A DNA stretch of 64,000 nt from NCBI RefSeq assembly GCF_037081775.1, contig NZ_JBAMHQ010000001.1:1426001-1490000 (forward strand), in the 5' to 3' direction. This stretch comes from Haladaptatus sp. ZSTT2. Its GTDB lineage: Archaea > Halobacteriota > Halobacteria > Halobacteriales > Halococcaceae. Under the pieces are notes generated by a model, which did no database searches, was not told the origin of the DNA, and saw nothing but the letters and a program-made list of their open reading frames with translations. Position 1 is the first letter of the stretch; every line of letters begins with the position of its first letter. The position numbers were made by a program, and so were the translations under genes. This document shows positions 54,725 to 63,886 of this stretch, one piece after another.

Positions 54725-55495
54725 ATGCGCGGACTCACTGGAAAAACGGCGTTTGTGACGGGGAGCGGCGGTGGTATCGGACGGGCGATTGCAACGCGAC
54801 TGGCCGAGGAAGGGGTGACGGTGGCGGTCAACGACATTGACGAAGAGCGGGCCACAGAAACGGTCGAACAAATCACCGACGCGGGCGGAGAGGCGTTCGC
54901 CGCCGTCGCGGACGTGACCGACCTCGACGACGTGCGCGCGGCCATGCAAGCGACTGTCGAGCAGACGGGCAGTCTCGACGTACTCGTGAACAACGCTGGC
55001 TGGGACCGCATCGAGTGGTTCATGACTCAAGACCCGGCCGTCTGGGACCGCATCATCGACATCAACCTGAAGGGGCAAATCTACTGCTCGCGGGCGGCGG
55101 CCGAACTCATGACCGACCGCGACGACGGCGGGCGAATCATCAACATCGCCTCCGACGCGGGGCGGGTCGGAAGCTCCGGTGAGGCCGTCTACGCCGGGGC
55201 GAAAGGCGGCGTGATTGCGTTCACGAAAACGCTCGCCCGCGAACTTGCGCGCAACCAGATCACGTGCAACGTCGTCGCGCCCGGCCCCGCAGACACGCCG
55301 CTCACGCGCACCATGCGCGAGGAGTCCGACCTCGCAGAGAAGATTCTCGGAAGCATGGCAAAGCAGATTCCGCTCGGCCGGATGACCGAGCCGGAAGACG
55401 TGGCGGCGGCGGTCGCCTTCTTCGCCGCAGACGACGCGAGTTTCGTCACCGGACAGGTGCTCTCGGTATCGGGCGGCCTGACGATGGCTGGATAA
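54725..55495 (+). CDS. SDR dehydrogenase, BadH-like (hydroxyacyl-CoA type)
   Basis: 256 residues. TGSGGGIGRAIA is the NAD(P) motif, VNNAGWDRIEWF follows, the catalytic set is Asn (in DINLKG), Ser (IASDAGRVGSS), Tyr-x-x-x-Lys (YAGAKGG), and GPADTPL is the flexible loop. The start MRGLTGKTAFVTG and length resemble 2-hydroxycyclohexanecarboxyl-CoA dehydrogenase (BadH) and 3-hydroxyacyl-CoA dehydrogenases. With the hydratase next door it fits a ring- or beta-oxidation route. Confidence 0.87.
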   Translation: MRGLTGKTAFVTGSGGGIGRAIATRLAEEGVTVAVNDIDEERATETVEQITDAGGEAFAAVADVTDLDDVRAAMQATVEQTGSLDVLVNNAGWDRIEWFMTQDPAVWDRIIDINLKGQIYCSRAAAELMTDRDDGGRIINIASDAGRVGSSGEAVYAGAKGGVIAFTKTLARELARNQITCNVVAPGPADTPLTRTMREESDLAEKILGSMAKQIPLGRMTEPEDVAAAVAFFAADDASFVTGQVLSVSGGLTMAG

Positions 55496-56662
55496 CTAGT
55501 AGCGTTCGTCGACCACCGACGGGCCGTCTTCGAGTTCCTCGACACACTCGACTTCGTTTGGCTTGATGAGCAGGCGGTCTGCGAGTGCGGCGCGGAGTTC
55601 CTCCGTGTCCGCCTCGCCCTCACAGACGATGGCAAGGTGGTCGGTCGATTCGGGACGCGAGACGGTGAGCCGGTAGGTCCCGGTGAGGCCGTCGAAACCG
55701 GCGAGGACGAGGCCGATGGCTTCGGGGTAGAGCTTCACGCCTTTGACCTTCAGGCGGCCGTCTGTACGCCCGATGACGCCGTTCGGGAGGACGACTTTCC
55801 CGTCGCGCACGTCAAGGTCAGCGAGGTCGCCGGTGCGATACCGGACGAGCGGTGCGCCCTCCTTTTTCACGTGCGTGACGACGAGTTCGCCGCGGTTGCC
55901 CGGTTCGAGCACCTCGCCCGTGTCCGGGTCGATGAGTTCGACCAGCGCGTAGTCTGAAGCGACGTACAGCCCGTCTTCTGCGGCGGTTTCTGCGGCGACG
56001 GGGAGAATCTGGCGCGACCCGAAGTAGTCACACGCCGTCTCACAGCCGAGGGCGTCTTTGACCTGCTCGCGCATGCCCGGAATCGACGTGAACGGCTCGC
56101 CTGCGCCGATAAAGTGGTCGACCTGCCCGCCTGCCGCGCCGATTTTGAGCGCGTAGCTCGGATTGCCGATGAGCGCGTCTACCCCGTATTCGTCGATGAC
56201 GCTCGCGGCCTGTTCTGAGTCGCCCGGGCCAAGGGGGATGACCTCTGCGCCGAGTTGTTCTAAGCCGCGATGGATGAGCAGCCCCGTCCCGAACAGGTGG
56301 TAGCCAAAGGTGTTGAGGACGCGGTCGCCCCGCGAGATACCCGCCTGCTCGAAGAGGGTGGCGTTGACCGCCGCCATGTGGTTCAGGTCTTCGGGCGTGT
56401 CGAAAACGGGTTTGAGGTCGTCGCCCATCGGCGTAAAGCAAATCATCGAGTCGCCGGGGTAACACGAGCCTTCGGGTGGATGTGCCTCGAAATCGGCTTC
56501 GAGGTCCTCGCCCGAGGTAAAGGGAAGATTTCGGAACTCCTCCCACGAGGACACGGCTTCCGGGTCGATGCCCGCCTCCGCGTAGGTATCTGCGTAGAAC
56601 TCGTACGCCGCCACGCGAGAGAGTTGTGCACGAACCGCCGCAAGCGTCTCGTCGTCGTACAT
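55496..56662 (-). CDS. Phenylacetate-CoA ligase (PaaK)-family enzyme
   Basis: 388 residues from ATG 56660-56662 (MYDDETLAAVRAQLSRVA); ATG 56689 gives nine more. The early RLPFTSGEDL-like line (LPFTSGEDLEADF), the ligase core YHLFGTGLLIHRGLEQLGAEV, CDYFGSRQILPV, and the C-terminal YRTGDLADLDVRDG and GRTDGRLKVKGVKLYP are PaaK features. It activates an aryl or similar acid to CoA. Convergent with the SDR gene, stop-to-stop without gap; cotranscribed with the thioesterase gene upstream. Confidence 0.85.
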   Translation of the reverse strand: MYDDETLAAVRAQLSRVAAYEFYADTYAEAGIDPEAVSSWEEFRNLPFTSGEDLEADFEAHPPEGSCYPGDSMICFTPMGDDLKPVFDTPEDLNHMAAVNATLFEQAGISRGDRVLNTFGYHLFGTGLLIHRGLEQLGAEVIPLGPGDSEQAASVIDEYGVDALIGNPSYALKIGAAGGQVDHFIGAGEPFTSIPGMREQVKDALGCETACDYFGSRQILPVAAETAAEDGLYVASDYALVELIDPDTGEVLEPGNRGELVVTHVKKEGAPLVRYRTGDLADLDVRDGKVVLPNGVIGRTDGRLKVKGVKLYPEAIGLVLAGFDGLTGTYRLTVSRPESTDHLAIVCEGEADTEELRAALADRLLIKPNEVECVEELEDGPSVVDERY

Positions 56663-56693
56663 GGTGAGAGATGCGGTGGCATCCCGCATAAAG

Positions 56694-57143
56694 TCAGAGG
56701 GAGGCGCGAAATCGCTCGCGGTCGACGACGCGAAAGACGAGGTCCACTGCTCCGAGCACGCGCCCCCCACTCGAAACCGTCGCGTCGAGAAAGAGCTTCG
56801 GCCCGTCTACCTCCGTGAGCCGGGTTTCGACGGTGACAGTCGCGCCGACGGGCGCGGCGCTTCGATGATTGAGACCGACGTACTCGCCAACGGTTCCAGT
56901 TCCCTTCGGAAGCAAGCCGTGGAGCGATTCGCGGCCGGTGAACTCGGCAAACGAGACGACAAAGGGCGACCCGAGCACGCGGACGGCTTCCTCGGGCGTG
57001 GCGTCTGCGGCGGCGGGTTTCCCGGCGGGGTCTGTCTGCTCGCCGAAGACGGTGGTCGTGTGGTGGGGTTCGACCGTGAACTCGCGGGTGTGGGTGATGT
57101 CCTGTTCGCGGAGGCGAGCCAGCGCGTCGTAATCGACGGACAT
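56694..57143 (-). CDS. FlK-like hotdog thioesterase
   Basis: 149 residues from ATG 57141-57143 (MSVDYDALARL). The C-terminal part TGTVGEYVGLNHRSAAPVGATVTVETRLTEVDG (seen in pieces: GLNHRSAAPVG, VTVETRLTEVD) resembles fluoroacetyl-CoA thioesterases. A N-terminal part of about 50 residues is unusual. It is probably an acyl-CoA thioesterase working with the PaaK-type ligase gene that follows in the same direction. Confidence 0.72.
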   Translation of the reverse strand: MSVDYDALARLREQDITHTREFTVEPHHTTTVFGEQTDPAGKPAAADATPEEAVRVLGSPFVVSFAEFTGRESLHGLLPKGTGTVGEYVGLNHRSAAPVGATVTVETRLTEVDGPKLFLDATVSSGGRVLGAVDLVFRVVDRERFRASL

Positions 57144-57185
57144 TGTGCGGAGAGACGCCCGCGGGTGAGAAAAATGCGCGGGCAC

Positions 57186-57806
57186 TTAGCGCGCGGCGAG
57201 TTGCTCGCGGATGGCCTTGAGATACGCCTCGTAGGTGTAGCCGAGCCGCGAGAGCCAGACCTCTTGGTAGGACGGATGGAGGAGTGGAAGTACCGTAACG
57301 CCGAGACCCGGGCAGTCGATGGGCGCGAGCACCGCATCGAGAAACCCGTCGAGGCGGCGCGATTCCATGGCGAGGACGGTTTTTGTCGCGTGTTTTCCAG
57401 TCGTGAGTACGGCGGTCGGCTGAATCTGTGACAGTTCGGTTTCGAGGTGTGTCCGGCAGTTTTCGAGTTCCGTGTTGGTGGGTGCGCGATTCGACTCACC
57501 GTCTTTCGGGTAGCACTTCACCGCGTTTGTGTAGTAACACGACTCGGCGTAGCCGAGGTCTGCGACGAGGCGGCGCACCTTCTGGCCCGAGTGTTTCGAG
57601 GTGTAAGCCATCCCCGTCCAGTTGCCGCCTTTCCACGGTGGTGTGTCAGGGTCGCCCGCAGCGGGCGCTTCTCCCACAACAACGAGGTCGGCGTCGAGCG
57701 GCCCGTTGCCCCACGAGATGCACTCGCGCGCTTCGACGAGCGCGGGACAGCGCAGACACGTCGCTGCGAGTTCGTTGCGCGTTGCCGGGTCTGGAAACGC
57801 CACCAT
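57186..57806 (-). CDS. Uracil-DNA glycosylase, family 4-type
   Basis: 206 residues. Motif 1 is GEAPAAGDPDTPPWKGG (family 4: GEAPG.DE...G.PF.G), the C-terminal loop is LLHPSYQEVW, and four cysteines (Cys17, Cys20, Cys98, Cys117) fit a 4Fe-4S cluster. It removes uracil from deaminated DNA. The Ala at the second motif position instead of Gly is a minor deviation. Start ATG 57804-57806. Confidence 0.88.
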   Translation of the reverse strand: MVAFPDPATRNELAATCLRCPALVEARECISWGNGPLDADLVVVGEAPAAGDPDTPPWKGGNWTGMAYTSKHSGQKVRRLVADLGYAESCYYTNAVKCYPKDGESNRAPTNTELENCRTHLETELSQIQPTAVLTTGKHATKTVLAMESRRLDGFLDAVLAPIDCPGLGVTVLPLLHPSYQEVWLSRLGYTYEAYLKAIREQLAAR

Positions 57807-57838
57807 GCGTGGTGCTACGGTCAGATGGACGTTAACTC

Positions 57839-58258
57839 CTACAGGTAGCGTTCACAGTCGTCGATGAAGCCCCGGAGGATGCGCGCCGCGTCCGGGTCAA
57901 AGCCCGCGGCAACCCCACAGGATTCACCCTGTGGGAGGTGGACAACGACGGCGTCTTCGAACACGCGGACGGTCGCTTTGAGCGCGTCGTACGGCGACGA
58001 GAACGCCGTCGTCCGTGGGACGTCGCCGCGAAGCTGGGACACAATGTCCAGCACAGCGGTCTCGCCCGTTTCGGCGGTCGAATGCAGATACAGCGTCTCA
58101 TGGCCGTCCTCGTAGGCGGCGACCCACGACAGCGAACTGCCCGCTCGCTGGCGTAAAAATTCAACCAGTTCGAGTGGCTCCACGCTCACGTGGTGTGCGT
58201 AATTCAATTCAGAAGCGATGCGCTCGCTACGTCCCCCAGTCCCCATCTCTGTGTTCAT
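57839..58258 (-). CDS. Haloarchaeal hypothetical protein
   Basis: 139 residues. Has the look of small acidic haloarchaeal domains: VEPLELVEFLRQRAGSSL, WVAAYEDGHETLYLHSTA, YDALKATVRVFEDAVVVHL and ARILRGFIDDCERYL. No catalytic or DNA-binding motif recognised. Family not recognised with certainty. It follows the glycosylase gene upstream by 33 bases in the same direction and could be cotranscribed. Confidence 0.6.
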   Translation of the reverse strand: MNTEMGTGGRSERIASELNYAHHVSVEPLELVEFLRQRAGSSLSWVAAYEDGHETLYLHSTAETGETAVLDIVSQLRGDVPRTTAFSSPYDALKATVRVFEDAVVVHLPQGESCGVAAGFDPDAARILRGFIDDCERYL

Positions 58259-58333
58259 TTCCCCAGTACTATGACGACTGGAAAGACTATCAAAGTAGCT
58301 GGAACGTATGAACTTTCTGACAGTCTGTGTAGC

Positions 58334-58561
58334 TCACTCGGTCAGCGGCAGGATGATGCCGAAAAACAGTGGCACGAGGAGTGCGCCGAGCACGCCAATC
58401 ACTTCGAGGTCGAAAAACAGCGTTTCTTCCCACGCGGGCAGCGAGGCGTACAGCGCGTGGCCGATGAGTTCGCCGCCCGCACCGAGCGCAAAGAGGCCGA
58501 GGCTTGCCAAAAATCCGAATTTCGTCACAGTGGAATAGTCAATCTTCCCGTAGCGTCCCAT
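58334..58561 (-). CDS. Small membrane protein
   Basis: 75 residues from ATG 58559-58561. Two hydrophobic stretches (VTKFGFLASLGLFALGAGG, VIGVLGALLVPLFFGIILPL) with a short acidic loop between. Unknown function, widespread style in haloarchaea. Confidence 0.6.
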   Translation of the reverse strand: MGRYGKIDYSTVTKFGFLASLGLFALGAGGELIGHALYASLPAWEETLFFDLEVIGVLGALLVPLFFGIILPLTE

Positions 58562-58657
58562 ATCCGCTACTCGGCAGTCTCAGGCTAAAATGTTCTGCGA
58601 TTGAGTGTGACATACCAGCACGCAAAGTAGATAATACCCCGCCCAATTTGTGTGGAT

Positions 58658-58909
58658 ATGAAAGAACTCATCGTCGATATGGCCGCAGAGCTGTTTGCGG
58701 TGATGCTCTATGCTGTGAGCGCAGGAGCAATCACCACGCTCAGTCTCGCCGCAGAGTTCACGGGCATCGAAAACATCACGGCGGGCAACCTCACGATGGG
58801 GCTGTGGTTCGCGTATATGGGCCTCGTGCTTGGCTACCTCGGCGTCGCCTTAGTCGGCCGCGAAAAGCTGCTTCCGGCGCTGTTCGCGCTCGGAACGAGC
58901 GATACCTGA
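58658..58909 (+). CDS. Small membrane protein
   Basis: 83 residues from ATG 58658 (MKELIVDMAAELFAV); GTG 58652 is possible. Two helices (LFAVMLYAVSAGAITTLSLAA, MGLWFAYMGLVLGYLGVALVG) around a short loop. Function unknown. Divergent from the previous small membrane protein. Confidence 0.6.
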   Translation: MKELIVDMAAELFAVMLYAVSAGAITTLSLAAEFTGIENITAGNLTMGLWFAYMGLVLGYLGVALVGREKLLPALFALGTSDT

Positions 58910-58997
58910 GCCTGTTGTGAGTCGATTTTGCAGACACCTGCCCGAGTGATACCCCTGCGCCGGACAGCCACAGGCCGAACAGTCTAACCGATTCTCC

Positions 58998-59004
58998 TTT
59001 AATG
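58998..59004 (+). promoter_or_regulatory. TATA-like box for ileS
   Basis: TTTAATG, centred about 25 bases before ATG 59026, supports a leaderless ileS transcript and the start at 59026. Confidence 0.5.
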
Positions 59005-59025
59005 CCTGAGAGGGTTCACCAGTGT

Positions 59026-62000
59026 ATGAGCAGGTTTGCTGACGTCGACGACCAGTACGACCCCGACGCCGTAGAGGAACGGGTGTTCTCCTACTGGGAC
59101 GACGTTTCCGCCTACGAGCAGACGAAACAGCACCGAGAGGAGGCTGAGACGTTCTTCTTCGTCGATGGCCCACCCTACACCTCCGGGGCGGCCCATATGG
59201 GGACGACGTGGAACAAGACGCTGAAAGACGCCACCATTCGCTACAAGCGGATGTGCGGCTACAACGTCACCGACCGCCCCGGCTACGACATGCACGGGCT
59301 CCCCATCGAGACGAAAGTCGAGGAGAAACTCGGCTTCGAGAACAAGAAAGACATCGAGGCGTTCGGCATCGAGAACTTCATCGACGAGTGCAAGCAGTTC
59401 GCCGACGATAATCTGGAAGGCCTCCAGAACGATTTCAAGTCCTTCGGCGTCTGGATGGACTGGGACAACCCGTACCGCACCGTCTCCCCCGAGTACATGG
59501 AAGCCGCGTGGTGGGGCTTCAAGCAGGCCGCAGAGCGCGGGCTGGTCGAACTCGGCAAACGCTCCATCAACCAGTGTCCACGCTGTGAGACCGCCATCGC
59601 GGACGCAGAGGTGGAGTACGACGAAATCGAATCGCCCTCCATCTACGTCAAGTTCCCCCTCCGCGACCGCGAAGGCTCCCTCGTCATCTGGACGACCACC
59701 CCGTGGACCATCCCGGCGAACACGTTCGTCGCGGTTGGCGAAGACATGACCTATCAGGCGGTGAAAGCGACCAAGGACGGTGAAAGCGAGGTGCTCTACC
59801 TCGCAGAGCCGTGCGTCGAAGGCGCGCTCAAAGAGGGGCGCTACGACGACTTTGAAGTCGTAGACGAAGTCACGGGCGCGGAGATGGTCGGCTGGGAGTA
59901 CGACCACCCGCTCGCAGAGGAAGTGCCAGACCACGCCGCCTTCGAGGGCGCGGGGCAGGTGTACACCGCAGACTACGTCGAAGCAGACCGCACGGGGCTC
60001 GTCCACTCCGCACCCGGCCACGGGCAAGAGGACTTCGAGCGCGGCAAAGAACTAGGCCTCGACATCTTCTGTCCCGTTGGCGGTGACGGGACGTTCACCG
60101 AACTCGGCGGCAAGTACGAAGGCGAGTTCGTCCGCGACGCGAACGACGACGTCATCGCCGACTTGGAAGCCAAAAACTTGCTTCTTGCTTCAGGCACGCA
60201 CCGCCACCGCTACGGCCATTGTTGGCGCTGTGACACGGACATCGTCTTCCTCGCCACCGACCAGTGGTTCATCACCGTCAGCGACATCAAAGACGAACTC
60301 TTAGCCAACATCGAAGACTCGGAGTGGCACCCCGACTGGGCGCGCGACAACCGCTTCCGTGACTGGGTCGAAAACGCCCGCGACTGGAACGTTTCGCGCC
60401 AGCGCTACTGGGGCATCCCCATCCCAATCTGGATGTGTGACGACGCTTCCTGTGGCCACCTGAACGTCGTCGGCACGCGCGAAGAACTCGCAGAACGCGT
60501 CCACCAGGACGTAGACCCGAGCGAAGTTGACCTCCACCGCCCGGCGGTTGACCCACTCACCATGTCGTGTGCGGAATGTGGCTCTGACGCCCACCGCGTT
60601 CCCGACGTGTTCGACGTGTGGCTCGACTCCTCGGTCGCCTCGTGGGGCACGCTCGACTATCCCGGCGAGACCGAGCAGTTCGAAGAGCTCTGGCCTGCAG
60701 ACCTCATCATCGAGGCCCACGACCAGACGCGCGGCTGGTTCTGGTCGCAACTCGGCATGGGCACCGCCGCACTCGGCGAGATTCCGTACAAAGAAGTGCT
60801 CATGCACGGCTTCGCAAACGACAAGGACGGCCGCAAGATGTCGAAATCCGTCGGCAACGTCGTCGAACCCCACGAGGCCATCGACCGCCACGGCTCTGAC
60901 GCCATGCGCCTGTTCCTCCTCTCGGTGAACCCGCAGGGCGAGGACATGCGCTTTTCGTGGGATGAGATGGCGACCATGCAGCGCCACCTCAACATCCTCT
61001 GGAACGTCTTCCGCTTCCCGCTGCCGTACATGCGGATGGACGGGTTCGACCCCGAAGCCCAGACCGTCTCCGAACTCACCCTCGAACAGGAAGACCGCTG
61101 GCTGCTGTCGCGCCTGCAGACGGTCAAGCAGGCTATGTCCGAGTCGATGGAGGACTTCCGCTACGACCGCGCGGTCGGGACGCTCATCGATTTCGTCGTC
61201 GAAGACGTCTCCCGGTTCTACATCCAGGTCGTCCGCGAGCGCATGTGGGAAGAAGCCGAATCAGACTCGAAGACGGCGGCGTACACGACGTTCTACCACG
61301 TCCTCTCAGAAGTCGTCTCGCTGCTCTCGCCGTTCGCGCCGTTCATCACCGAAGAAATCTACCAGAATCTCACTGGCGACGAAGGCTACGACACCGTCCA
61401 CATGTGCGACTGGCCGGAGTACGACCCAGCCCTCCACAACGAGACGTTGGAGTGGGAGATGAAGGTCGTCCGCGCCGTCGAGGAAGCCGGGTCGAACGCC
61501 CGCCAGCAAGCAGAGCGCAAACTCCGCTGGCCAGTCACGCGCATCGTCGTCGACGCCGGTGACGATTCGGTAGCGGAGGCCGTTCGCTCGCAGGCGACGC
61601 TCGTCGCAGACCGCCTCAACGCCCGCACCATCGAGGTCATCGACCCCGAAGAGTCGTGGGGCGAACTCCACTACAGCGCCGAAGCCGACATGAGCCTCCT
61701 CGGACCCGCCTTCGGCGGCGACGCCGGGAAGGTCATGAACGCGCTCAACGAGGCGCGCATCGAGGTGTCGTCGCTGTCGGTGCTCGAAGACGCCGTGAGC
61801 GAGCAACTCGGCGAGGACATCGAACTCGAAGACGACATGGTCACCTTCGTCACGAAGACGCCAGAAGGCACGAGCGCCGCGCCCTTCTCGCTCGAAGGCG
61901 GCGCACAGGGTACGGTGTACGTGGACACCACGCTCACCGAGGACATCGAGAGTGAGGGCTACGCCCGTGAGGTCATCCGCCGCGTCCAAGAGATGCGCAA

Positions 62001-62208
62001 AGACCTCGACTTAGACTTAGATGCCGCCATCCGCCTCGACTACGACATCGCAGACGAGCGCGTCGCAGACCTCGTCTCGGCGCACAAAGACCTCATCGCA
62101 AACGAGGTTCGCGCCACCGACGTGGGCGCAGTCGAAGACGGCCACCGCAAAGAATGGGACGTCGAAGGCGTCACGATGACGCTCGCAATCGAAAAGGCAG
62201 ACGCCTAA
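59026..62208 (+). CDS. ileS: Isoleucine-tRNA ligase
   Basis: 1060 residues from ATG 59026 (MSRFADVDDQYDPDAVEERV). HMGT at His57 in PPYTSGAAHMGT is the HIGH motif; KMSKS (604-608) follows after the editing CP1 domain (DRTGLVHSAPGHGQEDF, SPRS-like lines). The anticodon-binding and C-terminal parts are complete. It charges tRNA-Ile with isoleucine. Two cysteine-rich lines (RYGHCWRCDTDIV, CAECGSDAHRVPDV) bind zinc. The protein is long, as archaeal enzymes are, and the gene is strongly acidic in product. Followed by T-rich DNA. Confidence 0.97.
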   Translation: MSRFADVDDQYDPDAVEERVFSYWDDVSAYEQTKQHREEAETFFFVDGPPYTSGAAHMGTTWNKTLKDATIRYKRMCGYNVTDRPGYDMHGLPIETKVEEKLGFENKKDIEAFGIENFIDECKQFADDNLEGLQNDFKSFGVWMDWDNPYRTVSPEYMEAAWWGFKQAAERGLVELGKRSINQCPRCETAIADAEVEYDEIESPSIYVKFPLRDREGSLVIWTTTPWTIPANTFVAVGEDMTYQAVKATKDGESEVLYLAEPCVEGALKEGRYDDFEVVDEVTGAEMVGWEYDHPLAEEVPDHAAFEGAGQVYTADYVEADRTGLVHSAPGHGQEDFERGKELGLDIFCPVGGDGTFTELGGKYEGEFVRDANDDVIADLEAKNLLLASGTHRHRYGHCWRCDTDIVFLATDQWFITVSDIKDELLANIEDSEWHPDWARDNRFRDWVENARDWNVSRQRYWGIPIPIWMCDDASCGHLNVVGTREELAERVHQDVDPSEVDLHRPAVDPLTMSCAECGSDAHRVPDVFDVWLDSSVASWGTLDYPGETEQFEELWPADLIIEAHDQTRGWFWSQLGMGTAALGEIPYKEVLMHGFANDKDGRKMSKSVGNVVEPHEAIDRHGSDAMRLFLLSVNPQGEDMRFSWDEMATMQRHLNILWNVFRFPLPYMRMDGFDPEAQTVSELTLEQEDRWLLSRLQTVKQAMSESMEDFRYDRAVGTLIDFVVEDVSRFYIQVVRERMWEEAESDSKTAAYTTFYHVLSEVVSLLSPFAPFITEEIYQNLTGDEGYDTVHMCDWPEYDPALHNETLEWEMKVVRAVEEAGSNARQQAERKLRWPVTRIVVDAGDDSVAEAVRSQATLVADRLNARTIEVIDPEESWGELHYSAEADMSLLGPAFGGDAGKVMNALNEARIEVSSLSVLEDAVSEQLGEDIELEDDMVTFVTKTPEGTSAAPFSLEGGAQGTVYVDTTLTEDIESEGYAREVIRRVQEMRKDLDLDLDAAIRLDYDIADERVADLVSAHKDLIANEVRATDVGAVEDGHRKEWDVEGVTMTLAIEKADA

Positions 62209-62221
62209 AACATAAATATAA

Positions 62222-62257
62222 ATTCTTTTTAATAGTCTATTATTTGATTTTTTCTGA
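62222..62257 (+). terminator. T-rich transcription end of ileS
   Basis: ATTCTTTTTAATAG and TTTGATTTTTTCTG give two T-runs 14 and 40 bases after the stop, the usual archaeal transcript end. Confidence 0.5.
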
Positions 62258-62545
62258 GACCGTGCTGAATAGAGGGCGCAAGTCGGTCACGAGCGAGTGG
62301 TCGAAATCGAGGGGTTGCGTCGACCGATAAAGAGCGAGAATACGACAGGGACCTCTTTGCGTTCCAACCCGGTCAATCGGTGAGTTGTCGGCTCTCTGTA
62401 TTGCACAACGCCCGAACGACTGTTTCGGAACCGCCAGCAATCCCTCCTGAGCGAATAGTAGAAAACTACACTTTTACGTAGAATATTGTTCGCGACATAT
62501 CTTCTTCTCGTAGGAGAGTGAACAGTAGCTCAGGAAGGGGACTGT
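62258..62545. other. Remnant-like intergenic sequence with an inverted-repeat end
   Basis: CGTGCTGAATAGAG at 62261-62274 recurs inverted at 63873-63886. A reverse frame here (RSTQPLDFDHSLVTDLRPLFS) reads like the tail of a protein but has no start. The last 60 bases before 62546 should be the promoter of the following gene (GTAGAAAACTACACTTTTACG). Otherwise nothing recognised. Confidence 0.35.
62261..62274 (+). repeat. Left copy of 14-bp inverted repeat
   Basis: CGTGCTGAATAGAG, matching 63873-63886 in inverse orientation, 1.6 kb away. Confidence 0.45.
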
Positions 62546-63643
62546 ATGGCAAACAAACTAAAGTTAGGATTGGTGGGAGCAGATGCCGCTGGCAGAGGCT
62601 GGGGACCAGCTGCGCATATCCCAGCATTGCGTGAAATAGAACGGATCGAGTTGGCGGCACTCTGCACAAGTCGTCCCGAATCGGCTGCCGCTGCCGCAGA
62701 CGCATTTGGTATAGATCGTGCATATCATAATATCAATGAACTGGTATCGCAACCAGACATCGACATCATTGCGGCTGTTGTAAACATCCCAAGCCATTAC
62801 GAAATTGTGATGCCAGCACTAAACGCTGGAAAGCACGTTTACTGTGAGTGGCCGCTCGGTGCAAGTCTCACAGAAACAGAGGAGATGGCGGCACTCGCAC
62901 ACGCTAAAGGTGTTGTCACAGCAATTGGGCTTCAAGGGCGTCACGATCCTTCCCTTACTCACATCAAGGAGTTATGTGACGAAGGTTGGTTAGGCGACAT
63001 CCATTCCGTTCAGCTGACATTCCTTGGAACGAGTATCCCTGACCGCTCCTCTCGGATGGAATACGAGCGTGAGATCCATCGAGGAGCCCATTTACTGACA
63101 ATCATTGGTGGACACACGCTTGATTACATTACGTATTGTTTCGGGTCACTAGCTGAGGTTTCAGCCAGAGTAGCAACACGAGTGAAGAAGTTGCGGATGG
63201 CTGATACTGGTGAGATGGTCGATGCAGAAGCAGCCGATAACGTTCTTATTAACGGCGTACTCACCAATGGCGCACTCCTCTCGTACCAGTTATCAGCTGT
63301 TCCATTCCATGGAGACGGGTGGCGGATGGCTGTGTATGGGAGTAAGGGAACAATCATCGCAACGGCCCAGGGGCTACCCCAGATCACGCCGATCAAACTT
63401 GTTGGTGCGCAAGGCGACGAACCGCTTGTTGAACTGCCAGTTCCTGAACGACTGCGAGTAGTGCCAGCATCGGTACCGTTTGGTCCACCACAGAACGTGG
63501 GACAGGCGTATGTACGCATGGCTGAGGCGATTCAAGAAGGGAAACCGTTTGCTCCCAGCTTTGAGGATGCGTTGGAGGCACACAAACTTCTTGACGCAAT
63601 CCAGCAATCTTCGGACGAGGGTCGCGTTATCAGGGTAGTCTAG
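62546..63643 (+). CDS. Gfo/Idh/MocA oxidoreductase (Gal80-like), probably acquired
   Basis: 365 residues from ATG 62546, with GGAAGGGGAC a few bases upstream. The N-terminal Rossmann part has LGLVGADAAGRGWGPAAHIP and VVNIPSHYEIVMPALNAGKHVYCEWPLG; EWP instead of the usual EKP marks the Gal80-like branch. The C-terminal part has GGHTLDYITYCFG. It oxidises a sugar or polyol with NAD(P) or acts as a sensor. GC content and codon use (many NNT, NNA) differ from ileS beside it, so transfer is likely. It is bracketed by an inverted repeat. Confidence 0.85.
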   Translation: MANKLKLGLVGADAAGRGWGPAAHIPALREIERIELAALCTSRPESAAAAADAFGIDRAYHNINELVSQPDIDIIAAVVNIPSHYEIVMPALNAGKHVYCEWPLGASLTETEEMAALAHAKGVVTAIGLQGRHDPSLTHIKELCDEGWLGDIHSVQLTFLGTSIPDRSSRMEYEREIHRGAHLLTIIGGHTLDYITYCFGSLAEVSARVATRVKKLRMADTGEMVDAEAADNVLINGVLTNGALLSYQLSAVPFHGDGWRMAVYGSKGTIIATAQGLPQITPIKLVGAQGDEPLVELPVPERLRVVPASVPFGPPQNVGQAYVRMAEAIQEGKPFAPSFEDALEAHKLLDAIQQSSDEGRVIRVV

Positions 63644-63649
63644 TGCAGT

Positions 63650-63865
63650 ACGGTCACTGATGATGACGGCTGTAAAAAAGAGGGTGTTGACGACGATGAA
63701 GGCGAGCAGACCGTTCGTCAGAAAACGTCGTTTCCTGACGTGGTAGACGGAGAAGAAGACGGCGACAGAAGGAGTTTCTCCTGTGGGATTGACGAGGTCC
63801 GAGAAGAGGAAGAACGCCTGAATCAGTCCTCATAGCGTGAAACCAACCAGCAACTGGTACTTCAT
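63650..63865 (-). pseudogene. Broken two-helix membrane protein gene
   Basis: From ATG 63863-63865 the frame reads MKYQLLVGFTL, then TGA where the line suggests Trp, then GLIQAFFLFSDLVNPTGETP and on to LAFIVVNTLFFTAVIISDRT, a convincing membrane protein. No stop is met at its end; the frame runs on antisense into the oxidoreductase gene, so the 3' end also seems replaced. I infer a small membrane protein inactivated by a nonsense change and a boundary of the incoming segment. Confidence 0.55.
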
Positions 63866-63872
63866 AGATTCT

Positions 63873-63886
63873 CTCTATTCAGCACG
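63873..63886 (-). repeat. Right copy of 14-bp inverted repeat
   Basis: CTCTATTCAGCACG is the exact reverse complement of 62261-62274 and lies on the other side of the oxidoreductase gene. A mobile-element or rearrangement boundary is possible. Confidence 0.45.
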
